In this document: positions 31,901 through 38,377 of the stretch, piece by piece
Layout: each line of letters begins with the position of its first letter
How positions within the stretch are numbered: position 1 is the stretch's first letter
IMG/VR virus record: IMGVR_UViG_3300010155_000008
Location: 1 to 54,055 of that record
Source of the DNA: a virus
Length of the DNA: 54,055 bases
Strand: one strand, 5' to 3'
Made by a program: the position numbers and the translations under genes
Notes under the pieces: generated by a model
What the model was told of the DNA's origin: nothing
The model's database searches: none
The model's input: the letters and a program-made list of their open reading frames with translations, nothing else

Positions 31901-32564
31901 AATTTTTACTAACAATGAAAGATATGAGTTTGTTGATGTTAGTAAAGGACCAGGAGGTACAAGATTTTTTGCAGATGAAGTAGATAATAAAGTAATAGAA
32001 AAATTCTTTAAAGATGCACTTAAAGCAATAGAACAAGGTGAAATAGAGGCAAAAAAGAAGATGAAAAAACAAGGGTATGTAGAAAAAACATTGCCTGTTT
32101 TACTTAATTTAAAGAATCCTTTAATTCATGATTATGAAGAATCTCTTTTTACTGATAAATATAAAGGAGGTAAAAATCCTACAGAATATGTTGCAGGAAG
32201 ACAAGTTAAAAAAGCATTAAAAGAAAATAGAGATGGTGTAATATATGAAAATATAGTTGATCCTTATTTGTCTACAACTTATGGAGTGTTTGAAACAGAA
32301 AATATATATACACTTGGAGGTAAAGAAGACATGCAAGGTTTTAAAAACTTTGTATCTACTCAACAAACTATTAGTAAAAAAGGTCAATTAAATTTATTTG
32401 ATACTATAGATCCTGTATTAGAAAACTTTTATAATAATTTAAGTAAAGAACAATTAGATAATCCAAATTTACCTTCAATTACTCTTGCTCAAGAATTTTA
32501 TACTGATGCTCCACATGCATATAAAAATATAAATGAGTATATTGAATCATTAAAATGTTTATAA
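19920..32564 (+). CDS. Giant RNA polymerase polyprotein with protease and ADP-ribosyltransferase-like domains
   Basis: A 4214-residue protein. A zincin metallopeptidase motif HESFH (H907-H911) is followed by EEILAEDF near 950, a plausible third ligand. The RNA polymerase core spans roughly residues 2100-2850: FKSGSKV near 2196, RIPTDD, IVAKAGSDFDVDKLFF with D2556, D2558 and D2560 as the metal-binding DxDxD of the beta-prime-like barrel. This matches the single-subunit RNAP of crAss-like phages, which is carried in the virion and transcribes early genes. Residues about 3490-3680 (HFGNPFSEAGYG, then LLYAGKL...MHPTALAEVV) resemble DUF4326. Residues about 3810-4110 (DILYHGT, AFFFTD, DGVIYENIVD) resemble the ADP-ribosyltransferase fold of polyvalent proteins. 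GQLNLFD lies near the C-terminus. The start overlaps the previous stop. The protease might cut this or neighbouring proteins; that is inference. Confidence 0.87.
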   Translation: MIKCALNKEELEYVYGLTKQSIQAKLNANNPFNVDSYMKYLYERIQKVSDKDRAAQFLAFTPAIIESVVLNNFIENIDQIEGYDKISILKVKWADPQTAIKNVVNTLDQTKTNLIIARLIREQAKGIIPDKNESKFDYNVVFRYKALNILSTTLPAFKPGATKFEKEVPDVQRRNINDTITAIANTISLEDTVLKHPNYQGVNIKLKAVNLSKFVDGTYSEKKLDGTTQSEIARSLDIQNPLTKGKPKAGIIQVQDRVIVLVTDEKGNPLSFDSSNNIVAEESSDSTYVYQMMRSIRKDGSGYSIRDIYNLENKVLSSSEIATIRSEESNVNYKEALQQVNSEFKEYYTLKNAALKEDLVLDFIGMTDGISIDKTTKKTPLNVLIDNKIITDKTLETIRTLTVPENGIAAGRATIVIEGDLYQLDRSRMSEDLAIQIQEVLFSEDFSIKEKTDFYEQFIPNKYITNYSKRHDIVREPVTNELFIKVYDKVQNKKYPRNLLFEISINSDGIVFENGQKVSESKKVKLKKDFKDALTNTYPDGNSIFIHYSEDHLQTPYSLDLYENGELKRTVNYYDFIKSHDPLVFIVSSETGYFNKQILFQRSTDTQLNNITEALPINKRFSQLKEDEYLGNLLLKETPDGKSVLKDEYKGKFIYSTVGLFSNEVFQDTDVVHTNDITVDLISSIQMGNGEVFRERNEDESIEAYIFAFSKAGYKTTHLDPAVTNRIKQLTESGVTVVTETSDRIKDVDLVVLGDRNNPGVESYSLKDNFFKKELEASVKYIQNLQKEPASISISPYVNKKIVIDKATSVDTDKPNDPNEDWELLRNGKLNSDKLSAADIKRADTFWTKSAFGKSLQKSISLNKAVNLVNSDAYANFVISGATLMNPDIKGTINIDNSKGSMVDLYHESFHAFTQLYLTPQQKIDLYEEVLDYTDTKGNKPYEGKSYLEIEEILAEDFRSYMKKNVAKPNSPMRNSIFRKIVQMLQKLLGKIIPNLKNVQLDIMSVPAVKELYENLNFGSDKYFNQYEASVDNAIFFELERGIKYVEKINNESYKRTALSKTDSDLISSSIDSIISDLIDARYDKEMERYPNLKGTQLESYISKIKGLSLTALLEPKHRALTYKKVLDKLKERLTVLNKEYNKSVGKVGISKINTFKLLKDNAVATLKTESGIHKYVLLKSQIDSFKDFDSYFKRGTRVKGEEWKGIKIVGDYFTHSIIKDNSREKKPEVPAQIIIVSRIEDAKVQYDNYVKGKAKEYTGIKLNAKAVDSDLTYDQENLLDNIRILENAIDQFGDPNYIINDIKPTGVIAYHLLHSDFEINKIKYFAEEEVPQENSETPFEEDFQKSLYDLAEKEVIYILKSLHKIENGKTKNNKLGFKERADFRKVWNTLFKVIGGVQSRQEMFDIIKEEAKNFPELEQLWKFKLPSPRNIQSTYAMDISSSFWHTFSKPSVKAWQLTTNISEVYIAGDLMDTSYDFIVNESTIELNKILSTFENRFKISKNKYMLRFKDQPAVLDLPRFHNDFIDSSSKVVDKLGFLRVLGFQLDNTKQLEKALTTKQASADINNLVLLIKDLYNITTKPINERSVKEKKLLKRFVTNPIGTLRNNDFMKNFISELPSFKNIETLRNDSIVRNLGKIQANFGFDTPGDTIVLPDGNNAYTVANHSAVTSIVLGINALDDLEEAYVLNEHLSYLNPYEDNGGMPYNPLALRNKVLNTMFPNGTKRDFTKEMEFVLLTGTELRTTTIYEDLYNSKAVAESSGINTGDLTPIDKLFQEYNMLLSKGVGEFIRHSEKKSAFGIKLDKRKEFNGIKTGTNKNLWIDIDLFKSQEGDGIALEAFILDYIASEFDRIQYFEQNEGVLETTTGYNRTLSNGRKAGLSFVAMDSLISEPIKEFLYKEAKKPNVTDIIDVLKNSKHYQFLRDDVLEYFEQKTLFIKNSLGSNLRLNPEFAKYDVDTLAKAYTYNDFINKLEMSNLINGDVAQFENLTKRSPGSSSNGDGFLSDINAQKFINGIFQGKNVTTYANTLGIEDFNFDGTLNTGVIKDPKRKSIYLKEMQEAWTENYLKAGLTKSETSSRVTRDSKAYKKMLEADGAAYLTIDAYRVLRKLGNKWSLEQENLYKDIVAGNDVSVEKVYKFFPVYKLHNYGPLMNSKIATTSMFKFAVAPIIPSIAKPGTELYKLHTKMLKSGIQMVTFKSGSKVASLTSKSNTEADDIFEKLDDLEKLNRTDKYVEEDDKKAPIKNNKIHLKYLKDVTSVADKLHKTITVGTQSRVVVESQLYSMGDLINPKNKKISIQYKKAVKNLTDVLETELLDEIGFTINEKGTYIPYSKGSLEKLTRMIRTELDSKGSPVQLQNIIDVSVNGSLKIDFSIHPEAQVVEQILVNRISKSISAQKTKGESDVQVPNTFYNGVWNSELEQDLAIIKNELEIQKYLGTNNLPFYRRGEIINKETGERASTHLAKVAIPLNGDFVNLLNLEDPDNPGNIIGTRKRLNELLKDTDWMKEHGQKVTITGPRIPTDDTNLIEGFEVWHFIDASAGSTAVVPTEIVAKAGSDFDVDKLFFSFPNINEDGSLPKTVLNFDSQIKKLRKEKKSIKKLINQQKRFNQNELIRTGVEILKLPETYSALTKPANTYLFKDQAKLESKSDIKGHSSLTENPTKFFETEYNNLQHELLLGGNIPVSIFAKYNKQHILYKSIGAKMPKKYFDNDYLIREMKMRFPHNLTPEGNISISSITNVDNVNIGEIFSHGLQGVLDRGNDSFPVRAGISKESLPVVLRMIESGVSLPQVIKFVQQPLIEDYLKKLAESKGILSQLKDANINKRRIVDQLLVQYIDSNAISFYNKKSFEDAKEAMKRNPNKMVSITAGDDINSVEVLSKDFNKFIKENNIESNQIKWIQFDNDLSPIFAKYSFKNPNLLYKTYHLGEYFWNKTYAQNIPTGEELRTPQADLEQVALLFEFLNVERQSQGMENFEMNFNPDTGLLLNIEGVVERKNFIKSLYADSRIDKETLDNYLNDSIVSSMYKTKIFIDIVGPQFALRLNKGLSEMLGITYFNNRHNINLRYEGNRIEAREKYANAFNNGVIDYIYQNILSNYVDNKTGLPVTLPEEIRKRKVNKKKLLGDSVVVFNNKTVNIDLDQIKTDYKKGLFFTGNDVSGKDTFDNSPFPTEESYIRYIIEREYFREVYKEHKDKSGFEERISKRALATSFNVGYIKGDAGFGSIKYSYTKDIMEFIEDPSNKTIVQNFPVLQHLKPSFYMASKGYQLLELDNKTLIDNDIALDYSKQLKQLGDPIMRIVSDNPIKDAMISDLFKNFSLMAIYQQGTGKSGLNFIKALNPNTFVDVLKIPTIQFQKSVFKDLSKMPLSDFKKEMSKRNTLFNFIADSILDTSTYKQLLTSPGNFLGSIEAVKLKDLNKLSNLTDEELYRRYKDAIVNKVFDNAMSDNNQGTAILNEIEIELLRRNLPLIPTQSTSKVKPTINLSKEWKGDLESRPVYTAEGVNTMRTSDAKSEEHFGNPFSEAGYGDTVKVNSIGAAVEAYKAWLNEDNLATTKDFGLDPKEFLKKIILSAGGKPTRKGMFAIDGQYYYIPDISIMSKPYGYDAFINIGNDEIYLGSSKKGYTDFVSNDEYPLADLNYEQREWILDQINQGKLDGAILLYAGKLAARGEGMHPTALAEVVEELRLNPNTKVKVVNEVYDKIDEDSYSISLNYKGRDYNMVISRDGEIVDPSYYNPETLMDVDVKSNIFKFTKEDIKNIFLEIEQPPQPPGKVKEGVSEVFEIKPELANIGTQEQYSEWINYLLTKGKLKGTTVKDILYHGTYEDFEEFSKEKRGNITGLGSFKDKKTGEEVDSDTTHAFFFTDNKINAISYSFKGREGRIRKVKDALGDILMGEGKNEAVKFIKSIPYYNKLIEAAKNKGKSQEEIKDLLRKELKKVNIVWNKGSAQSFGNSLHNHVAAKNEFESFLKNISRFKNNDLSIKNRFGDFNTYNASYDNYKIFTNNERYEFVDVSKGPGGTRFFADEVDNKVIEKFFKDALKAIEQGEIEAKKKMKKQGYVEKTLPVLLNLKNPLIHDYEESLFTDKYKGGKNPTEYVAGRQVKKALKENRDGVIYENIVDPYLSTTYGVFETENIYTLGGKEDMQGFKNFVSTQQTISKKGQLNLFDTIDPVLENFYNNLSKEQLDNPNLPSITLAQEFYTDAPHAYKNINEYIESLKCL

Positions 32565-32565
32565 G

Positions 32566-33435
32566 ATGGCTTGTATAAATAAATCAAATTCAAAATATAA
32601 AGATCTTCAAGAAAGATATGGAGATTTTTTAGCTGAATCTTTTGTTAGAGGTAACATATTAAATAAAAAGTTAGAGGTATCTGAAGATTTTTATATACCT
32701 ACACAAGGAGAGGTTACTAAATATTTTAGAAGTATTAGAAAACCTTTAAAAATAAAAGAACTTGAAGATGCTTTAAGACTTAATCCTGCTTTAGATATAG
32801 CTGCTATACGTACAATATTACAAGGAATTATAACAAAACATAAAGATACCTTTTATGTTATTCAAGGTTCTAATAATAGAGGTCCTATTGAACAACAACT
32901 AACTCTTAAAGAGATATATATTCCTAATTTAAATATACTTGAAACACTGTCTGAAAAATATCCTGATATATTTGAATTAAATACAGATAAACCTAATGTA
33001 ACAAGAGTAACAATAACTCCTGCAACAAACGTAGAATATATACCTGAAATACAATCAAGTTTAAATGCTTATACTAATTTATTAAATGAAAATGAAGGTA
33101 TTCAACCTGATCAATTTATTGTAGAAGATCATTTATGGCAAAGAACCGGAAATCATTTATATGCTTTAATTGATACTCAAACAGGAGATCCATTTTTAAG
33201 AAATATGAGTATGCTTTCTGGTGCAGAAGTAGTACCACAATCAACACCTCTAGATAAAGAAAGTGCTGATGCAGAAATAATGGATATCAGAACTAATTTT
33301 GATACAGAATATTGGCAAATTGATTTTGGCTTAAGAGGATATAACTTAGAACAAATTATTAATAATCTAGAAGCTGCAGAAACTCAACAAGAATTTGATG
33401 AGCAATTAGCAACTTTTAAAAAAATTACATGTTAA
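32566..33435 (+). CDS. Small protein with Cys-Asn-Lys N-terminal motif
   Basis: A 289-residue protein of unknown function. The N-terminus (MACINKSNSKYKDL, then LAESFVRG) is similar to that of the next gene and to a short motif that I recognise at the start of many large Bacteroidota-phage proteins. The remainder is charged and mixed alpha/beta with no catalytic motif seen. The C-terminal part is Glu/Gln-rich and helical. It starts one base after the stop of the RNA polymerase gene and its TAA directly abuts the next ATG, so it is translationally coupled to both. A role as part of the co-injected protein set is inferred from context. Being short between giant neighbours, it could be a segment that is fused to a neighbour in relatives. 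Confidence 0.7.
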   Translation: MACINKSNSKYKDLQERYGDFLAESFVRGNILNKKLEVSEDFYIPTQGEVTKYFRSIRKPLKIKELEDALRLNPALDIAAIRTILQGIITKHKDTFYVIQGSNNRGPIEQQLTLKEIYIPNLNILETLSEKYPDIFELNTDKPNVTRVTITPATNVEYIPEIQSSLNAYTNLLNENEGIQPDQFIVEDHLWQRTGNHLYALIDTQTGDPFLRNMSMLSGAEVVPQSTPLDKESADAEIMDIRTNFDTEYWQIDFGLRGYNLEQIINNLEAAETQQEFDEQLATFKKITC

Positions 33436-36400
33436 ATGGCAACTTGTCCTAATAAAAATAGTAGAGAATGGAAAGAAGTTCTTGCTGCAGCACAGAATAA
33501 TGAAAAACTTGCAATGGAATTGTGGGTTAAAAGAGGTTATGTAGATAGAGTAAGTTTAAATCAAGAAGATACTTCAGGTTTGTCTCAAGAAGAAATTAAA
33601 AATCTAGAAAAAGATCAACAAGAAAAAGAAGAGGAAAAGACAGATTTACAAATATTAGTAGAAAGATCTAAAGTTCATTTAAGAAGACGAATTAAATATT
33701 TAACTAGTGTAATAGTTAAAGATAGACGTGTTCAGTCTGGAGAACTTAAAAAAGTTATTGATAATATGGAAGCTGTTGATGAAATAGAATCAATCAATGA
33801 GTTTATTATGGAAGCTTATGCAAAATCAGAAAGTTTGATGGTTAATATGGAACAAATTGTTGAAGATATAAAAGATAATCCTAAAGATAATTCTTTAATT
33901 GAAAGACTTCTTGAAATAAATATTGCAGTTAATGGTTCAGAAGATATATTAAGTGAAATTGCTGATAATAAGGATATAGTAGATTTTTTTAATAAGGAAT
34001 CAGAAAAAAGAACAAAAGATGGTGAGACAGAAGATTCTGAAGAACCTACAGAGTCAATAAAAGAAATGTTATATAAAGCTCTTGCTAATAGGAAAATATT
34101 AAAAAGAAGAATAAATGTTGAAGCAATTCCTTTAATTGCAGATTGGCTTTTAAGTGCACGATCTTCCTATGCAACAAATGCAAAAAGAAGTTATAATAAT
34201 ATTAAAAAAGATATTGAAAAGCAGAATAAAGCTTTTGCAGATGGTAAGATGTCTAAAAATAGACTTGATAGAATATTAAAAAGACTTGATAATAATTTAA
34301 ATGCTGCTGCAACAGCTGCTATAACAAGAGAAGATTTAATAAAAACATTAAGAGAGGCATCACGAGAAGATGGCAGGTTGGATTTTTTAATAGGACCAAT
34401 GATTAGTTCTCCTGATACTGTTATTGCACTTGTTGCAAAAGCTATTAAAGATCAATTAGAAAAAGCAAGACTTAAAGATGTAGTTGCTAAAGAAATAATA
34501 GGTGAATCATTTGATACGTATAAAGGTTTTGTTAGTGCTTCTAGAGATAATCCTCAAAAATTTAATGAAGGGATTTATGAAATAATTGATGAAAGAACAA
34601 ATGAGAAAGATGAAAATGGAAACTATATTTATAGAGAAGAGCTTCACTTTGTCAGCAAGTTTGATATGAAAAAATTTAAATCAGTTGAAAGAAATTGGTA
34701 TAAAAATAATCCAGAGCCTTTAAGTAAAAAGAAAAAAGCTTCTCCATTAACAACTAAAGAAGCAAGAGCTTATTCTTCATGGTTTGTTAAAAGAAATAAT
34801 TTTTATAAAACTATTACAAAATCTAAATCTGAAAAAGATATTAATAAGCTTGATTCTCAAATGATAAGACAAGTAGAAAATGGAATTATCACACAAGAAG
34901 AATTTGATGAATGGTCAAGAAGTAATGAAAGAAAAAAACAACTATCAGAACCAACAAATGAATTTTTAAGTGATAAGTGGAAAGCAATGTATAATGAAAA
35001 AGATGAGCCTATAAATCCTATGGGAGAATATCATCAGCAACTTACAGGTACATATTATGCTGCTCAAGAAAATATTCCTGATTCACAACGTCCTGGAACT
35101 AGAGTACCTTCTGTTCCTAAAAAAGATTTAGAAAGACTATTAGATAAGGGTGTAATAAATTTAGCTACAACTAATGTTAAAGAAGCACTAAAAGTACAAA
35201 GCTATGATACTGAATTTGGAGAATTAGGTTTAGATGATGAAGGTGTTCAAATATTACCTGTATTTTATACTCGCTTTATAGATATTGCTGATCAAAGTTT
35301 TGATCTTGCTAGTACTGTTTTAATATTTAATCAAATGGCTAATAAATATCAAGCCTTAAATGAAGTAAATGGACAAATATCTCTTGTTAAATCTATAATG
35401 AAAAATAGAAAAGTTCCTGAATTTAATCAAGGTGGTAAAAGGAAAATAGATGCTTTTGCTAATAAATTTGGACTTACTGAATATTTAAAACAAAATGGAG
35501 AAAGTTTTTCTAAACAACATTTAGATGCTTTTCTTGATATGGTTGTATATGGAGAAATGCAAAAAGTAGAAATGTTAGGTAATATATCAGCCTCAAAATT
35601 AACTAATACTATTACAAGTTTTTCAGCATTAACTTCTATTGCAGCAGATTTACTTAAAGGTGTCGCAAATAATTTACAAGGTAATATACAATTAATTATT
35701 GAAGCTAAAGGAGCTGAATTTTTTAATGGTAAAAATTTAAGAAAAGGAAAAGCTTTATATGCTAAAGGTCTTCCGGGAATGCTTTCAGATTTTGGTAAAC
35801 CAACTCCTATTAGTTTTATGGGAAGACTTAATGAATTATATGATCCTATACAGGGTGACTTTCAAGATAATTATGGAAGATTAATAACTGCTAGTGTTGC
35901 TAATAAATTATTTAGAACAAATACATTATTTTTTAATCAGTACTTTGGAGAACATGAACTTCAAACATCTACTATGTTAGCATTAATGGATGCTACTATG
36001 GTAAGAGATAAAGAAACCAAAGAAGAAATAACTTTATTTCAAGCTCATGAAAAGTATGGTGTAAGAGAAGCATTTGATAAAATTGAATGGATTGATGAAG
36101 ATGAAAAAGGCAATAAAAAATACAAAAATTTTACAGAAAAAGATAGAAGAAGTTTTCAAGATAGATTACATGCTTTAAATAAAAAAATGCATGGTGTATA
36201 CAATAGCTTTGATAAGGGTACTATTCAAAGACAGTCTGTTGGTAGATTAGCTTTAATGTATAGGAAACATATGTATCCAGGATTTATGAGAAGATTTCAA
36301 AGAGTAAGATTTGATGAAGAACTTGGTTCAGAAGTAGAAGGATATTATAGAACTTTTTGGCAGGTATTTGTTAGAGATCTTATTACTTATAAAAGAGATA

Positions 36401-36855
36401 TTGGTAAACAATGGTCTACATATACACCACATCAAAAAGCTAATATAAGACGAAATTTAACAGAGATATCTATTATATTAAGTTTAATGACAGTTATTAT
36501 ATTGTTAAGTTTAATGACAGATGATGATGAGGAAATGAAAGATAATTATGCATATAATTTTATATTATATGAGGCAATAAGAATGAAAACTGAAACTTCT
36601 CAATACATTAGTTTTAAAGATGCATGGAGAACTGTAAAATCTCCTTCTGCAGCTTTATCTACATTAAGTAGATTAATAAAATTTACAGGTCAAATAATGC
36701 CTTGGAATATTACAGAACCTTATGCAAGAAAACAAGGTATTTGGGATAAAGGAGATAATAAAGCATGGGCTTATTTTATTAGATTAATAGGACTTCCTGG
36801 TTATAATATTAAACCAAGAGAAGCAGTAAAAGTTTATCAAAGTATAGGTTTTTAA
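33436..36855 (+). CDS. Large cargo-type protein with C-terminal membrane segment
   Basis: An 1139-residue protein. It begins with the same kind of motif as the gene before it (MATCPNKNSREWKEVL, then LAMELWVKRG). Residues about 60-600 are highly charged and helix-rich. The C-terminal half (GRLNELYDPIQGDFQ, LFFNQYFGEHELQTS) resembles the C-terminal region of large crAss-like virion or cargo proteins. Near residues 1011-1030 there is one strong hydrophobic helix (IILSLMTVIILLSLMT) followed by an acidic DDDEE. Its DNA contains a 16-base direct repeat (36478-36493 and 36505-36520) that encodes the duplicated LSLMT. A membrane-inserting role during DNA ejection is possible but inferred. The gene abuts the previous stop and is followed by a 49 aa gene. 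Confidence 0.72.
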   Translation: MATCPNKNSREWKEVLAAAQNNEKLAMELWVKRGYVDRVSLNQEDTSGLSQEEIKNLEKDQQEKEEEKTDLQILVERSKVHLRRRIKYLTSVIVKDRRVQSGELKKVIDNMEAVDEIESINEFIMEAYAKSESLMVNMEQIVEDIKDNPKDNSLIERLLEINIAVNGSEDILSEIADNKDIVDFFNKESEKRTKDGETEDSEEPTESIKEMLYKALANRKILKRRINVEAIPLIADWLLSARSSYATNAKRSYNNIKKDIEKQNKAFADGKMSKNRLDRILKRLDNNLNAAATAAITREDLIKTLREASREDGRLDFLIGPMISSPDTVIALVAKAIKDQLEKARLKDVVAKEIIGESFDTYKGFVSASRDNPQKFNEGIYEIIDERTNEKDENGNYIYREELHFVSKFDMKKFKSVERNWYKNNPEPLSKKKKASPLTTKEARAYSSWFVKRNNFYKTITKSKSEKDINKLDSQMIRQVENGIITQEEFDEWSRSNERKKQLSEPTNEFLSDKWKAMYNEKDEPINPMGEYHQQLTGTYYAAQENIPDSQRPGTRVPSVPKKDLERLLDKGVINLATTNVKEALKVQSYDTEFGELGLDDEGVQILPVFYTRFIDIADQSFDLASTVLIFNQMANKYQALNEVNGQISLVKSIMKNRKVPEFNQGGKRKIDAFANKFGLTEYLKQNGESFSKQHLDAFLDMVVYGEMQKVEMLGNISASKLTNTITSFSALTSIAADLLKGVANNLQGNIQLIIEAKGAEFFNGKNLRKGKALYAKGLPGMLSDFGKPTPISFMGRLNELYDPIQGDFQDNYGRLITASVANKLFRTNTLFFNQYFGEHELQTSTMLALMDATMVRDKETKEEITLFQAHEKYGVREAFDKIEWIDEDEKGNKKYKNFTEKDRRSFQDRLHALNKKMHGVYNSFDKGTIQRQSVGRLALMYRKHMYPGFMRRFQRVRFDEELGSEVEGYYRTFWQVFVRDLITYKRDIGKQWSTYTPHQKANIRRNLTEISIILSLMTVIILLSLMTDDDEEMKDNYAYNFILYEAIRMKTETSQYISFKDAWRTVKSPSAALSTLSRLIKFTGQIMPWNITEPYARKQGIWDKGDNKAWAYFIRLIGLPGYNIKPREAVKVYQSIGF

Positions 36856-36856
36856 T

Positions 36857-37006
36857 ATGTGGCAATTAGAAGTAAATTTACATTGGCCTCATAATAGGTT
36901 TGCATTAGGATGGGAATATATAGAACCTATAAAAACAGAGAACTTTTCTACATATACGCTTTATTTATTTATTATGACTGTACAATTTCATGTGTTTCAT
37001 GATTAA
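36857..37006 (+). CDS. Small conserved phage protein, 49 aa
   Basis: A short frame begins one base after the previous TAA and ends at 37004-37006. It encodes 49 residues beginning MWQLEVNLHWPHNRFALGWE and ending in a beta-like hydrophobic segment (TLYLFIMTVQFHVF). The WPHNRFALGW-type core followed by an alternating hydrophobic strand matches small proteins that I recognise from crAss-like phages, of unknown function. The tight spacing and the clean stop just before the terminator support a real gene. Composition is Trp- and His-rich, unlike random AT-rich sequence. It is the last gene of the rightward block. No function is proposed. Confidence 0.65.
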   Translation: MWQLEVNLHWPHNRFALGWEYIEPIKTENFSTYTLYLFIMTVQFHVFHD

Positions 37007-37037
37007 AAAAAAAAGGGACAGCCTAAGCTATCCCTTT
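37005..37037 (-). terminator. Rho-independent terminator between convergent blocks
   Basis: Two 11-base arms, 37012-37022 and 37027-37037, enclose a 4-base loop. Read on the minus strand the stem is fully paired with one G-U wobble and is followed by a run of U from the A tract at 37005-37011, so it should end the leftward replication transcript after the DUF932 gene. On the plus strand the same position is a C-A mismatch and the bases after the stem are only moderately U-rich, so it is a weaker stop for the rightward block. Confidence 0.85.
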
Positions 37038-37043
37038 AATTAT

Positions 37044-38375
37044 TTAATTGAAATCAAAATCAACATCATCTGAGTTAACATCTTCATTATCTTCTACAAT
37101 TGGTGTAAAATCTAAATCAAAGTTTGGTTCCCCTTTAAGAGCATCATCTATATTCTCATCACTAACTGAATTATCAGCGGCTGCTTCTTGAGCCATTTGT
37201 TGATCAACAGCTTCTTGGCCTTTAATTAATTCTGATGCTTCTTCATCAGTAACCTCTGGACATGAATTCATATCATCAGAACCTAATGGCAAATCATAAT
37301 GATCAGACACTTCTTCTACTGATTCAGGAGCTTCACCACATACTTCAGCCACTGCAGCTTCATCTTCAGCTATTTGTTCTTCAATTGTGATCTCAGGAGT
37401 AAATTCACCGATCACCTCTTCTGGGTCATTATTAACTCCATATAACTGATCTGCAACTTCATCTTCTGTAGCTTCAGTAACAGTTACATCTTCTTCAGCT
37501 TCAGATTCTTCACCTTTATGGTCAAGACCTTCTTCAATTCTAGTTTGCTGATCCCATTCCTCTTGTTGTTCAGGTGATATTTTTACATTCTCAGCCTCAA
37601 CTTCAGCAATTGCATCTTCTAAGTCTACTTGATTAGGATCAACTTCTATAACTTCTACTGCATTAAATTTAAAAGCATCAGAAATAAACCAATGAAGAAT
37701 TCTTTGATCCTCCATCCAAGTCTTAGGATGTGATTGTTGTAGAGCTAAAGTAACATGATTATAAAATGCCCATAAACTGTCAGCATTTTCATAAGTAAAA
37801 CTAGGTCTAGACATTTGTTGTCTAATTATACTAGCTTGCTCAGTAGTAAGAATCTCATGTTCAGCAAATAAGATACCAAGCAATTGAGCTTGTTGTCTTT
37901 TTGTGATATTAATTTCTTTCATGTTATTTTTATCATTTACTAATTGCTTATAATACATATGAGCATTAGCAATTTGGTCTTTTATGGTTTCTTCAGTTTC
38001 TGTATCTGCAGAACCTGTGTGCTTACGAGCCCAAGAGCCCATGTCTCCACAAACCATACTACTACTAGTTTGATTTATGTAAGCTCCAATACCACATTTG
38101 AACCTCATTTGTTTATTATAACTGTTTGACCAGGCAAACATCATGGATAACTCAGAGTCATCCATATAAGTTAATCTATATACAGCTTGTGCTATGTTTC
38201 CGTCTCTTGTACATCTATAGTATTCATCATTCACTTGAAATCCTGCATCTACTAAAGATTGAATTGATAGGTCCATAACTGACTTATGACTGATTACAGT
38301 ATAAGTACTTCCATGACTTGGTAAAGCAACATCTACAAGATGCTGCTTTGTGCATTCTTTTATTTTTGTTGGCAT
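37044..38375 (-). CDS. DUF932 family protein with long acidic tail
   Basis: A 443-residue protein. The first ~240 residues match the DUF932 pattern common in phages and plasmids: HKSVMDLSIQSLVDAGFQV, a Tyr/Arg-rich strand region, SYNKQMRFKCGIGAYI, and a helical C-terminal part with YNHVTLALQ. Its biochemical function is not established. From about residue 245 the protein is a long, low-complexity Asp/Glu-rich tail ending DDVDFDFN. Such a tail could mimic DNA or dock to a replication partner; that is inference. It is the last gene of the leftward block, 2 bases after the DNA polymerase gene, and is followed by the terminator. Position and packing suggest co-expression with replication genes. 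Confidence 0.8.
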   Translation of the reverse strand: MPTKIKECTKQHLVDVALPSHGSTYTVISHKSVMDLSIQSLVDAGFQVNDEYYRCTRDGNIAQAVYRLTYMDDSELSMMFAWSNSYNKQMRFKCGIGAYINQTSSSMVCGDMGSWARKHTGSADTETEETIKDQIANAHMYYKQLVNDKNNMKEINITKRQQAQLLGILFAEHEILTTEQASIIRQQMSRPSFTYENADSLWAFYNHVTLALQQSHPKTWMEDQRILHWFISDAFKFNAVEVIEVDPNQVDLEDAIAEVEAENVKISPEQQEEWDQQTRIEEGLDHKGEESEAEEDVTVTEATEDEVADQLYGVNNDPEEVIGEFTPEITIEEQIAEDEAAVAEVCGEAPESVEEVSDHYDLPLGSDDMNSCPEVTDEEASELIKGQEAVDQQMAQEAAADNSVSDENIDDALKGEPNFDLDFTPIVEDNEDVNSDDVDFDFN

Positions 38376-38377
38376 AA

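Noticed and set aside
32540-33440. Frameshift joining the 289 aa gene to the RNA polymerase gene
   Set aside because: The 289 aa gene has its own recognisable N-terminal motif and ATG one base after a clean stop, so a separate gene is the simpler reading.
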